Source of the DNA: Promerops cafer
Taxonomy: Eukaryota > Chordata > Aves > Passeriformes > Nectariniidae
NCBI GenBank assembly: GCA_013398275.1
Contig: VZSE01002451.1
Location: 927,776-991,775 of the forward strand
Direction of reading: 5' to 3'
Length of the DNA stretch: 64,000 nucleotides
Under the pieces are notes generated by a model that did not search any database, was not told the DNA's origin, and was given only the letters and a program-made list of their open reading frames with translations. Made by a program: the position numbers and the translations under genes. Shown in pieces: positions 14,101-26,358 of this stretch (position 1 is its first letter; each line of letters starts with the position of its first letter).

Positions 14101-15814
14101 TAATTCTTTCTCCCTCTAAAATATTGTTTATAGCCCAGATCACCTCCAAGATCTGACTCACACCTTGGCTGTGCAGTTTGGGCAAGGGGGATGGTGGAGC
14201 AACACCATTGTGAAGATGCAGAAGGTGTTTCAGCTGTTCTTGTGTTACAACAAATTACTCACTTTAATGATTCAATCAGTCACGACAACCTGCTGGGAGG
14301 AGCACAAGAGCACTTGGCTGGTCTAACCACCAACCCCACAGTGTTCAGGCCTCAGCTGTGGACCACCAGGGCCGTAAGACATGGAGAGGAGGGCTGTGAA
14401 ATGATTGACGACTTTCCTCCCTATGGTGGACAACCAAACACAAAATCCTCGCCAGGTATTAGTTCTCAAGAGTGCAGGGAGAAAACCCAACCAACCAGCA
14501 AAACAGTGCAACAAGTCAGCATGCATCCTTAGCTGTGTTTTTCTAGTTTCTTTAAAATAAAAAAAGGTGGTGGCACATGGATGGTGGACTCAGGGTGCTC
14601 CTCAAAAAAAAGGCTCTGCGGGCTTCAGTCTGAAAAGAAATGTTGAGGCAAACCGAAGGACTCCAATATTTGTGCCAAGCTTTTAATAAGCGAGGGGCAG
14701 CAGCTGCAGGACTAACCAGGAAATCACCGAGGAGTCGGGGCTTGACCAGCTTGGGGAAGGTGTTTGTGAGGAGCTGGTGACTGAGCCCCGTGACGTAGGT
14801 GGTCCCTTCCAGGCCTGCGTGCCTGGGAATGGCCGTGGCTCCCTCCCGAGCCATCGGCACGGATGTATTTACGTTCCCTGCCACGGTACGTGGAGCAGCT
14901 CTGCTGGAACCAGCAGGTTTCGCACCTGGAAGTCCCACGGCTGACTCCTACACAAGTCTGAAGGGCTCACCCAAGCTCTGAGATGATGACAGAGCCAGCA
15001 AGGGCTGCAAACTTACCCGTAGGGAGTAATCCAGCACCACAGCACCCCAACAACTCACACCCCCCCTCTCCCTTGCCCCCTTTTTTAGTGTTTTGCTCTT
15101 GAACATGAGGAAATATCGCTGTCTGCTAAGGAACATTTAGCAGAAGAATAAACAGGTCCTCCTTTCTCTCTCTTTGTGTTCCAGCATGGGAGTTCACATC
15201 CTCTGCCTCTTCCTCTCCACTCCTGGCCCTCTGGAAGAGCAAAGCACACCCCAGGGACGGCACAACAAACAGCGCCGAGGGGCAGCCGAGGAGAACAAAG
15301 AGCCCTTCAGCCCTGTGAAAAGCTTGTCCTGGAAAAGGGAGTCGATCCCGAGGCAGTGCCGGTGCGGGGATTAAAAAAGCACCAGGAAAGGAGAACAAAA
15401 GCAAAGATAACGAGGCTTCAGTGGCCCTCTCGTGCGTGTCCGGGGCTTCACGCGTACGTGGGTTTCCATACATGTTTTGCCAGAAGGGAAACATGAGCCT
15501 TGTTTATAAAAATTACAGGCTTGCATCCGAGTTCAACCCCTACCCTTTGAACAGCAGCCTAAGCTTAGGGATTGCTTTGTGCAGGGCGAGCTGTTCCTCC
15601 GGGCTTGAAAGGGGCGAGAAATTGAAGATTTTCTCACTTAGCTGCTATCTGCTTTTGTCTCCTGGAATTCCAGAGAAAGGTGAGAGCTTTGCCAAGAGCT
15701 GCAGGACTCTCTGATTGCATCATTCCCATCCTGGCATCCAAAAACAGGCTCCTTTTCCTGTGCCCTTCATGCTCCCGGGGGCAGAGAGCCTTGAACCTAC
15801 TTCTGGTACTTGCC
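5116..15814. other. Intergenic, no gene seen
   Basis: About 10.7 kb with no coding signal. Open frames up to 156 residues (13448-13918) have no familiar domains and overlap equally long frames on the other strand. The stretch 6430-6830 is unique, with scattered CpGs and homeobox-like sites (ATTAGTAATAG, ATGACATAATTGACA), and might be a conserved element. No recognisable transposon. Confidence 0.6.
7399..7431. repeat. Poly-A followed by (GA)n
   Basis: About twenty A, then GAGAGAGAGAGAGA. Confidence 0.9.
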
Positions 15815-15910
15815 CTTGTACTTACCTCTTGTAGTTTCCTTTGTAACTACCTCTTGTAGCTGTTTTTTGTAATTGCTTTGGGTTGTCCTTGTACCTGCAG
15901 CTCTTGCTGG
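15815..15910. repeat. Degenerate ~24-bp tandem repeat
   Basis: CTTGTACTTACCTCTTGTAG and CTTTGTAACTACCTCTTGTAG are adjacent copies, with a weaker third (CCTTGTACCTGCAGCTCTTG). A very AT-rich stretch (15920-16115, many ATATAT steps) follows at once. Confidence 0.6.
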
Positions 15911-17216
15911 CTGTAGACAGATTATATGGTGCCTATGATAAATATATTTATGCCTAAATGCCTAAACCATGCAGTGTAAAGATATCTATATATGTTATTT
16001 TTATATAAATATATGTACTAATGGTGCTGTTTATCTTTAAGCCTGTGATAGGCCTTAATATATTTTGTATTATATATTGTGAGTGTAAATATATATATGT
16101 ATTAGATAAACACCTAACTCTTCCATTCATTCACAATGAGTGTTTTATGCATGTAGAAAATACACAGTGGTAGCAGAAATTCAACCCAAAAAAGAGCTGT
16201 CTTTGCAATACCATAGAATTTCACGGGAAAAGCACAAATTGGAGGAGATGGGAAGGTGCTGCCCACAGGGATGTCCTTGTCATATCCTGGGCAAACACAG
16301 CTGTTCCAGGCAGAAGAGAGGATGAAGGACTACATGGACTATGGGCCTCTTGTCCTGAGGATAAACAATGCCAAATTGGGTTATTTTTTAGTAGCTGAGA
16401 TGTTAAGTGCAAGGTGTGAGCGTTCAAATTCCTCATTTGCATTTAATCTTTGGATATCACAAGGCAATGTAAATTAGCACCATATTATGCCTGGGATGGA
16501 GGGCCTCACCCAGGGATTTTGCTCTGGTACCCACCAACAGGAATCAGTCCCAGGCTTAAGGAGGGACAAGACCATTAAAATCCATTAAAACTCCCAAAAG
16601 ACAGAAATTGGGTGCTGTAGTATTGATCATTACCCTTCTCCCAGGCAAAACTCCTGCTGGGAGCACCCAAATGTTTGTCCAATCTTGTATCCTGCATCAG
16701 AGCACCCAATACAGAAGACTCAGACCAGACAGTTGCATAAATGTGAATTTTCTTGCCCTGGATCTGTTGTTACAGTTCGCATGATTCATTGAGCGATTCC
16801 ATCGGAGCCTGTAAATAACTCCCCCCCCGCCATTATTACCCTAATAACTCTCCTGAGATTGAAAATGTGTTTATTTTTACTCAGAGATTGTAAAACCACA
16901 GGAATAAAACAAGTTTAGGCTGCCAGCACTTTATTTAATTTCTCGTTCTTTTGCCGAAGCTCTGAGAATAACTTCTGTTTCCTGCCGAAGAAGGAAACAG
17001 TGTTTTCCTTGACTTATGTAAATACGACTTCCCCGCTCGTACATTTTCCCACTGCTGGAAATAGGAATCTTCCCAGTGCCTGAAGTTTGCAGCCCATGTG
17101 GAAGATTTTGTTCTCCACCCAGTTCACCCTGGCCTGGCTTGGGGGGGGTTGGATTTCCTGGGATGGAGGTTAAATCCTGATGGATTTTGACCTCAAGGCA
17201 ACGCTCCTGCATGGTC

Positions 17217-17236
17217 TTTTTTTTTTTTTTTTTTTT
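17217..17236. repeat. Poly-T tract
   Basis: Twenty consecutive T, then a TTTC/TTC-rich tail. Confidence 0.9.
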
Positions 17237-18964
17237 CTTTCTTCTTCTATGATTTAAGTCACTTGGCCAAACGTATAATCAAGACTTCCCTTACCAAGAA
17301 GGGCTGCAGCAAGAACAGAGGGAGTAAAATATAGGCTTGGCACATAATGGGAGCGTGTGAATGTGGGATGGGAAGTGCAAAGGGAAGGACAGGGAGGCAG
17401 GGACACGGTGTAAGAGCTGCACGGACATCGGGAGCCTTTCCTCTGGCATGTGTATAATCAGAGGATAATACCCAGTTGGGAGAACGTGGGGCAGCGTTTC
17501 CAACAAAGGAGACAGCCAGTGCCTGGAGCTCCTCTGCATATTTATTACATCACCATAATGATATAGGGAAATAAAAGAGAGGCAGAGGTTGGCGTTACGA
17601 GCGTGTGAGCGTCGCTGCTCCTGTGTGGAGCTGCTGGGAACATGCTTGGCTCAGCTGGACTTTGGAGAGGACATCAATGAATTACTGAGGGTTTAGGAAA
17701 GCATTCCTGGGAAAAGATGTTTGAAAACCTGGCTGGGGTGAGCATCTCAGGCCCACTGAGTGCCCCGAGGAGGGCGAGAGGTGTCTCCATCACAGCTGGA
17801 TGGTGCTCACAGAAGGGAAAGGGCTGCTGGTGGCTGATCAGCCTTTCCCTGAGCCATCAGAAATGGTGCCAGGGCTGGAAGCTGAACCCCGATAAAATCA
17901 GTGTGAATGGGAGGTGGAAATGTCAAAGTCTGGCCCCTTCTAAAGTAAAGGCTGCTCAGGGAGGCAGAATGCTTCTGGGGGCATTTAGGCTATGGCTTTT
18001 TCTCCAAGACATACTCTAATGCAATCAGGGAATTACAGGCTTGATGCAAAGATTATACAATTTAATTATCTAGCCTCTCTTATGCAAGAGGCCAGGGAAG
18101 ATAACATTTCTGCCAGGCCTTTAATCAATGATGTGCCCATTGCAAAAGCACTGAATGATTTGGGGCTCCCTCAGTTTTCAGGGGTCCTGCTGCAGGAAGT
18201 CTGAGTTTCCCAGGGAAGGGAACAGCTTCTTTTGGGAAATCCAGCCTCTTCCAAGGTTTCTCCCTCTATCTGCCCAGATGTTAGGCCACTGAAAATTGCT
18301 GTTCACTTCTGAAAATGGTGTTCCCATCATTTCACCAAAATATGAACTCCAGATCTAGAGAACCTAAGCCCCTAGGAACCCTTAAATCTCCACTTTTTTT
18401 ATAAAGACAATGACTTTCCTATAGTTTGGCTCTTCCATCCGAAGATTTCCCAGAGTGCTCTGTCCATAAATGAATCTTTTCACCTGAGGAAGACATCTAT
18501 CAGCTTCCCCACCAGGGCCATTTCTCTTCTCACTGTACTCCCAGCCATCTTGCTATTCTTTATCTACTTATCTTTTTTTTTAACCTTTCCTTTCTATTAC
18601 TGCTGAGGTGATGGCAATTCCCTGTAACAATATAATCCCATGTCATTTATCACGGTAAGTCTGTGCAATGGAGTCCCTGTTAACTCTAAAGAAAAATTTA
18701 GAGGCAGGAAAAATCGGTGCAAGCCATAGAGAACTTGCACAGCTAAAGGGCTGCTGGGGAAAAGCTCGCCTGCTGCTGATAATCAGGGCAATGTATCACT
18801 GCTGTGGTCTACTCATAACCCTTGAAATGAGGTTTTAATTCCTGAAGTCTTGCACAAACAAAAGAGTTGCAGAGAAAGAGAGAGAGAGACTGGGGAGGGG
18901 GAGAGGAGCAGTGACCTTTGCAAGTGAACTCGTAAGGAAACAACAACGTGCCTCAGCCTTAGCC

Positions 18965-18967
<3 letters not shown>

Positions 18968-18996
<29 letters not shown>

Positions 18997-19010
18997 NTTT
19001 TTTTTTTTTT
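18968..19010. repeat. Long poly-T tract with an ambiguous base
   Basis: About 42 T with a single N at 18997, showing that the homopolymer length is uncertain. Confidence 0.95.
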
Positions 19011-20099
19011 GGTATTTTTTTTTCCTCAGAATGAATTTGGCTGTTGGAAACCCAGAAGCACTGGCTGTCAGACACCAGCCAGATCCTGCGTGCTTTGTTA
19101 TTCCGGTGTTTGATCCCAGATGAGGCCAAGTCACACTCAGATTTTAGATATGACAATTGGGTCTGGGTCCTGATTGCTCTGGACTGTATTTCTGGCTGGC
19201 ACCCCAGAAAAATAGAAGGAGGAGGCTGAGGTGATGAGTAGGTTTAATCACTGGAGTAAACCTCATCTACTTTGAGCCTGACATCCTTGTGCACGCACCA
19301 CTTTCTCTGCAGGATTAACTTTGTCCAGAAGAGTACAGATTAAGTCACCCAGAAGGAATAACAATGAGGAATGAGGCCAGTTATCCCATATATTATGTAT
19401 ATGATATATGTCATATACCATTCATGCAGTATCATGATGACCACTTTTCTTTTTAATGGTGATGATTCACGAAAACATAATTTTACAACCCCGATGATTT
19501 CCCAACCTCTCTGTATCTTCTTCAGCTCCTTCCTGTGTTTTTCTCTTGCTCAGGAAAATGTGCAAAACTGTGGCAGGCTGAGGCTCCAAAATGGGGGTCG
19601 TTTTCCCATCATTTTGCTTTTGCCATCATCCAAAAAGTCATTTATGTCTCCCTTGCTCCCTTCTGTCTGGGCTGCCTGTCACAGGCACTGTTGCCCAACA
19701 ATCCCCCCACCTCCTCAGCAGAAACCACCGTTTGCCACTATCGTTTTGGTGCGAAATCCCGCACTTCTGGGAGCAAACAACAAAAAAACACCCAAGTTGC
19801 CGTCTCTGGCTCCAAACGTTTTCCCCCCCATCAGCTCCCTGACTCCACAGAGAGCACTCCCATTTCAGCCCTCGCTGGAGCTCCTCGGGGTAAGATTGCA
19901 AGCGCCAGGGAAAGACACATGTTTCCCATTACATGCCTAAGTCTTCGCAGAGTCCTGGTGACAAGAGATCTTACAAAATAGCACTTGGTGGAAAGGGGCC
20001 ACAGGTGGGGGAGGGACTCGCTGCTTGCAGGGGCAGATTCACAGGAACCCCATTATGGATAAAATAGAAGGGATGGAGAGAGGAGAATAGGGGAAAAAA

Positions 20100-20830
20100 A
20101 GAAAAGGCGGGGGATTATTTTAGCAGAAATAAACAAAAATAATTTACTTAATAAAAAGCTCTCCCAAGGTGGTCAGGTCTGGGAATATGTTGTTCACAGC
20201 ATTTATTCAAATGCGTGCTATGTCATGGCAAGAAAAGAAAACACCCAACAACTCTGTTAATATAAATTACTTGATTTAACCCCAAAGTCATCCCCAGCAC
20301 TGCTCTCACACACCGCTGTCCTGCTCCTGCACCCCTCCTGGAAGCCCTCCCTTGTATCCAGGGCTGTGTTACAATCCCATTTATTTCTCCCTGTAAAACT
20401 GGCTCATTACGTGGCTCTTCCAGTCCCTGCTGTTCTGATAGAGTACCCAATTTCACATTTGCTTATGACACACCATGATCCGAGCAATATAAATATCGTG
20501 TCTGGCCTGGCGTTAATCATCTCGGTCCTGGCTGATGGGAGAGCAATAGAAACTGCACTGCAGGTTATTCATAGCATCAGTTTCACTAATTTTTACCGAA
20601 ATACATCCGCGTTTGAATGACATGTTTATTGGAACTTCTTCTGCCGTCAAAGAGAGTTATTGTGGGCATGGGCGAAATGCATTCAGCCATTATATTCTGC
20701 AAGCTGCGGTTAAACGCCAGACCCGGGCTGAGCTGGGTTTGAAAAGCCTGTCTATAAAATCTCCTTCATGTGTCACCAGGACAGGATGGCTAAAGAGTTT
20801 ACCAGCTTAATATATTAGCCTAATACATTA
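20100..20830. promoter_or_regulatory. Candidate conserved noncoding element, intergenic
   Basis: A long non-repetitive stretch with retained isolated CpGs and many factor-like sites: TGTTTATT (20623-20630, forkhead), TGCGGTTA (20705-20712, RUNX), GCGTTAATCATC and ATTATTTTAGCAG. It has no stable open frame and no transposon similarity. Among the left-hand intergenic DNA this is the stretch I would align first. Confidence 0.4.
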
Positions 20831-23800
20831 GCTCTTAGCCTAATATTAAAATAACAATAACTGCCAGAGGTACAAACGTTGCGGCCAAGCGGAGAGCGCT
20901 TGGAAAACGCGGCCCTGGAAGGGAGCGGGTCATCAGCCAAGAGAAATAAATTACCTTCAGCTCCCAGCACACCAGCTGTGTCTGTATCAGCTTAAACTTA
21001 GGCTGTCCACAGGCTGGTTTTATCTCCTTGGAAGCGGAGGAGGGTTGGCGGTGCTTGGCTGTCGGGGCCTTCTCTTCGCAGCCTCCTCTGGGGATGGCAA
21101 TCACCTGCCAGGTCAGGAAGATTTGTCCCCCGCCCCGAGTCTGCCAATTCTATCTCCCAAGAAAATGTGGCTCCTCTTCTCTCTTCTTCCTCCATATCAG
21201 ATTCCAGAGGAGTTGGTGGCTGCTTTCCATGACACTGTGCTCTCCTCCAGTTCTGGCACTGGTTCCCTGGGCAGCTGCTGATGCTCCTGAGATGGAATAT
21301 GGGGAATATTCTTTAGGGAAGTGAAATCAACGCAAAGAGCCTTCTCTTTAGTTTAGCTAGTTTATACAGCCTGAGCATGGGCTGTCATGGAGAGCTGGTG
21401 TTTAGATGGGCTTCATGGACAAAGGGGCTTTCGCACCGTGGTGGTTTCATTTGGCACATTAACGCCTCCGTGCCAGGTCCTCCTCCACTGGGGGCAAGCA
21501 CCCTGCTCAGGATGGGGCTTGATTCCTCTCCCTGCCCTTGGGAGCCGTGGAAAGCAGGAAACAACGCACACTTCAGGTCTGCTGGGGACACGAAACCTGG
21601 CGAGGGCTGCACAAAACTCGGTGGAGACACAAATCTGTCTGGGGAGCTGCCGGCAAGCACAGCCCCGGCACCCCAAAAATCGCTGCTCCGCCTCGCCACA
21701 AAATGCTCTGCTGCTTCTGCAGGACATGAGGGGCTTTCACCTCCAGGTCAGGGTTTTGTTTGGAGTTTGTGAGTCTGCAACTGTTTGCTCTGCAGTGGGT
21801 TAGCTGTTTTTTTGGGGGGGAAAGGAAAAATCAAACCAATGCAAAGCACAGAGCTCTGCGGAGATAATTTGGCTTTTGTTGCGAACCTGCCTCTCCTCAA
21901 ATGCAAAACTGAACGAACAGAAACCAACCTAGAAAAATCGAAGTTGCAAAGTGCACCCTTGTGTATAAAAGAAGTTGGGATGCCAGGCTTTCTCTTGTCC
22001 CTAATTTCCCTCTTTGTCTCCTCATTTCTTAGGGAATACCCTGTTCCAGTGAAGGAGGCCAGGACATTAATAGCAATAAAGGTTTCATAGAGTTGATTCA
22101 GACAAAGAAATTACTTGTAGACTTGCAAAATTATGAGAAATTACTTCTTTCCATCTTTGAGATCTCAGTCCCTTGCTGACACCAAAATGTGAGTCAAAAA
22201 CTGAAATAACTCTTGATGGGGATATTTTTGTCAGAACTTTGTACAACTACAGGCAAAAGCCCAAAGATGGCTGCATGCAAAATACAAATGCCTTTATGCA
22301 TTATAAGCCACTCCAAATCAAGTACTGAAGAATTGCTCAGAAAGAATCAAGAGGAGTTTTTTTGGTGGTTGGGTGGGCTTTTTTTCCCCCAAGAGCACAA
22401 CATTTTCTTATTTTAAAAAATTGCTATTTTTCCCAGACCTCAAATTTGAAATGAGACTGGAGCTCTGATTAAAAGTGATGTGAAAGGAAAATGTTCAATT
22501 GGATAATGCACTATTAATGTTTTTCTTAAGGGTGTAATGCAGGGGACATTTTTACAGGCTTGTCTTTTTGGGTTTTACTCCCTTTTTTGCAGATCTATTG
22601 TTAGAGGCAGTGACAGCAGAAAGAGGCTGTGCAAGGCTTAAACATGGACAGGAAATTTCCCACATGAGGACAGGCAGAAAAATTTGCTGAGGCATCAGAA
22701 CGTGGCCCTGCTCTCTGGGAAGTGGATGTGAGAGCAACACCTTCCAAAGCTTCCAGAGAGGAAGACAGCTCATGTCTTGTCCCACAACGGGTCACAATCA
22801 AACACTGGGGGATCAAATAATTTTAAATACCTTTTTTTTTTTTTTAGCAATAGCTGAAGCAGGAATGAAGTTATTTTGGCTGAGCAGCCCAGACCAGCTG
22901 CACCAATCTGGTGAGACCATGACCAGAAGTTTAGTCAGGGATGGGGAGATTTGGCCACGAATTCTGACGCAGGTCTGGGGTTCCCACATCTCCATCAAAG
23001 GCCTTTGTGGCCAAATACACACATTTTTGGACCACAAAGCAGCTGGTGGTGCCAGGAGACCTTTCTTCAGGGGAGGTCACTTAGAAAGAGCTGGTTGTCA
23101 TGTTTCTTTTGGAAGAAAACAGGAACAAATAAAGAACTAAGCAGAAGTAGTTAATCCAGGACTTCCCATTTGTCTTCTCACCATTACATTTTGAGCAGTC
23201 CACACTAGTTCACTTGAAAGAGTGGGTCAGCAGCTATGGCTTCTCCTTTGAATAAGGTCCCATAAAGCTCCTAATTGCTGCCACCCCCCTCACATGACCC
23301 CGAGTTTGGGACAAAGGTGGTGTTTACCTTCCCTGCACCTCATTTTCCCTGCTGCTAATAATGGGAAGCAATGACTGCTGCCTGCTTTGATGAAGTCTCC
23401 TGTGATCTACAAGTGAAAAATACAGTGTAAATGCAAGGAATGTAATTATTATTATCACCAAAGAAGCTGCCTGCTGACCTCAGAGCTGATTTATAGATTC
23501 ATAATTGGTTTAGATCAAAATGGTGATGAGGCAGCAAGGCTAAACATGCCACTGCATTCTTGCTATGCCCAATCCAGTCTTGGGGGACAGTAAATACTGC
23601 TGTTAAATCATGTTTCAGGACACTGTGACACCTCCACAATCCTCTGAACTCCATGTGCCCCAGTGATGCTGGGATTTGGAAATTCCCAGTCGATACTCAT
23701 TGTGCCACACAATCCAGGTCAGCTTTCAGCCTGTGTTTTGTCACAACGAATTGTGTGCAGACCTCAGGAATGAGAACCCAGTGCTGTTTGACATTTACAG

Positions 23801-24715
23801 AGAGTGTTTGATTTCAGAGAGAGGCTGTGGATAACAGCAGTGAAGAGCCCCTTCCAGCCTGAAAAACAGCTGCTGTTTAATATTATATAATCACTTTTTG
23901 CTGCCTTGGAAAATGGGGGGTGAGGATTCAAAGTTAAAATTACAGAAGCCCCCACAGACCAAAAGCCAAATGGGAGTTTAGCTGTAATTATGGGTCAAAC
24001 AGCTCCTCTTAAGTAAAAAGTGTCCTTATTTAATGATGTGACACAGCACGGCTGTAGGGGATTTGCTTTTCAGCAGTTTTTTTTCCCTACCTCTCATTTA
24101 TTAAAGTAATCTGGCCAGAAGGAGAACACAACACAACCATGGGGAGGGCTATAAATCTTCCTGCTTTGGAGCAGAACTCAGGCCCTAAGTAAAGGGAGGT
24201 TGGGAAGCCACTTCCTCCATCAACAGGTTGTTCCATAATTATCCTCTCCTGGGCTTTCTCCACCTTCCCCTGCAGCCTGTAACCAGAGTCAGAGCCAAGA
24301 TCCTGGGCACAGTGGACACACCACCAGGCCCCCTCTTTCCCAAGGTTGTGCAACGCAGTGTCTGTTATCAGTGTCCTCAGCATCTTCCCACAGCTGAGAC
24401 AAAAGGTCTGGGGTTATTTGTAGATGTCTGTAATTTGCAGGGTCCTCCCTTAGTTTGATTTGCTCTTAAATACAGGACTGGGAACTCCTGTGCAGAGCTG
24501 TCCCTCCCATTGCTCTGTGTTTCCTGTGTACTGAGCGTGCTGTCAAAACAAATATTCCCCTGCCCCTGTTTACCACGTTCAAGTCTGGCATCTCACACTT
24601 CAGGCCCTGCTTCCTCCCAGCTGCTCATAATCACGATTGCCTGAACAGGAGCTATTAAAGGCTTTTAGCAGTTCTTTCCCCCACCCAGGAAAATGAACCG
24701 GATCATTCAAGCCTC

Positions 24716-24736
24716 TTTTTTTTTTTTTTTTTTTTT
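24716..24736. repeat. Poly-T tract
   Basis: Twenty-one consecutive T. Confidence 0.9.
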
Positions 24737-26342
24737 CCCCTGTGAAAACGGTGGTTAGAAATCCACTTAGCCACTGGCAAAGATCGGGATCATCCATCGT
24801 TAGCTTCCAGCCCTCCCCTTGTAGCCAAACTGGCTCCTGGCTGGTTTCCTTCGCAGATATTTAAAGACTATGGTAGTATTTATCTCTCCTTCCTTTGCTA
24901 TTTATGTGCTAGATCCTCCAGCTTGTGTTCCAATGAGTTTTCATCACTTTTCCTACTTTTCTGAGGTTGTGGATGGAGGAGGGGACCTACAGAGAAGCTG
25001 TGGATGGCAGGACTGGCACTGTCACATCCTAAAACTTCTGCCAAGTGCCACATAAGGTGGGGCTGGGGTTTCTCCACCCTGCAGACTTGGCCTCCACACC
25101 TCTGGCTGTTCCACACCAGAGCAGAACCTCCGTGATGGAAACCTCCTGAGCTTCGGCAGAGGGCGTTTTCCTCCTTTAGGACCACGGGCTATTCTGGACA
25201 CGTGAGCTGCAAGGGGACAAACCTGACAATTTCTCCACTAAGCCACCCAGGCCCCTCAAACAGCTCCTTAATGTGACACATGTGCTGCTGGGCCGGCGAG
25301 TTCTCACTGCGGCTCAGCCCCGGCTTGCCCAAACACCGAGAGCCCTGGGACAACGGAGGGTTTAGGGTCAGGAAATCAGCATTCCTGGAAATCCCCCTTG
25401 CTGCAAGAACACACTCCTTCTGCTGGCACTTATTTTGACTCCGGCCTGAGTTATTTGCAGGAGGTGAAGGATGTTTTGCTTGACTTTTATCAGATTATGA
25501 TGGGTTTGTGCAGACTAAGCGTCCTATGATTCATGCTATTTAAGGCAGCCGAGTATGGGTGCAGCGTGCAGGGCTCATGCTCAGGACTTGGGGTCTCTTT
25601 TGCCCAGTTAGTGCCCGCTCCTGTTTAAATCTGAAAGAGCAGAGTGCCTGAATAACCTCACAAAACACCACCGGGATTCGCTGAGCTCTTTAGGTGCTCC
25701 GCAGCAAACTAAACGTGAAACCAGAGCTGGGTGACTTGTGTTACTGGAGGAGTCATTTTAACCCCGTCACTTCATTATTGTTGGAATATTTGCTCCCACT
25801 TTACCTCCCCGCATTGCTCTAGGGAGAGGAAATGGCTCGTCACAACAAAAGCACCTTCCCCGAGGGCTTTAGCCGGGCATGGCCGCACCACTGCTGAGCA
25901 TCCCCGAAACCCTGAGGAGCTAGATTAGCACAGCTCCAGGGGAGAAGGAGACAGGTGATCCCTGCTGGGGCACCCAGCGGCTGTGCCAGGAGGACCAAGC
26001 TTTCCTGAGCTCAGGAGTGACACCCCAGGCAATGCCTCACAGGATGGCGGTAAGCGAATGCGCTTGCACAGCTGCTGTCTGTGAACACGAGCACACACAT
26101 ACACACTTTAAAATGATTAATCTCCTTTTCCTGCTCATACCACGTCTTGAAGCACTGAAGGAAAGAAAAAAAATGTGTTCCATGACTGCTTTGAGGTTGT
26201 AAGTGATGCTGGAGTCAAGGGCACTTCTTCTGTGGTAAGTGTCTGGAGCTATGTGGGGCTGCACTAGATGGGCAAATATATTTGCACAAAAAATGTTTAA
26301 CATTTCCTAACGGGGATTGTTTGGAATTTCCCATTCCATGGG

Positions 26343-26358
26343 AAAAAAAAAAAAAAAA
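26343..26358. repeat. Poly-A tract
   Basis: Sixteen consecutive A. Confidence 0.9.

Larger units (their letters stand above)
15911..20099. other. Intergenic, no gene seen
   Basis: Begins with very AT-rich DNA (to about 16115) that resembles 3'UTR-like or nuclear-matrix-type sequence. Unique motif-rich stretches at about 17520-17600 and 18010-18180 (TTAATCAATGATGTG, AATTTAATTATC) may be regulatory. The 189-residue frame at 19371-19940 is not a recognisable protein. Confidence 0.55.

Noticed and set aside
19371..19940. 189-residue plus-strand ORF
   Set aside because: No domain, no homologue recognised, and equally open frames overlap it.
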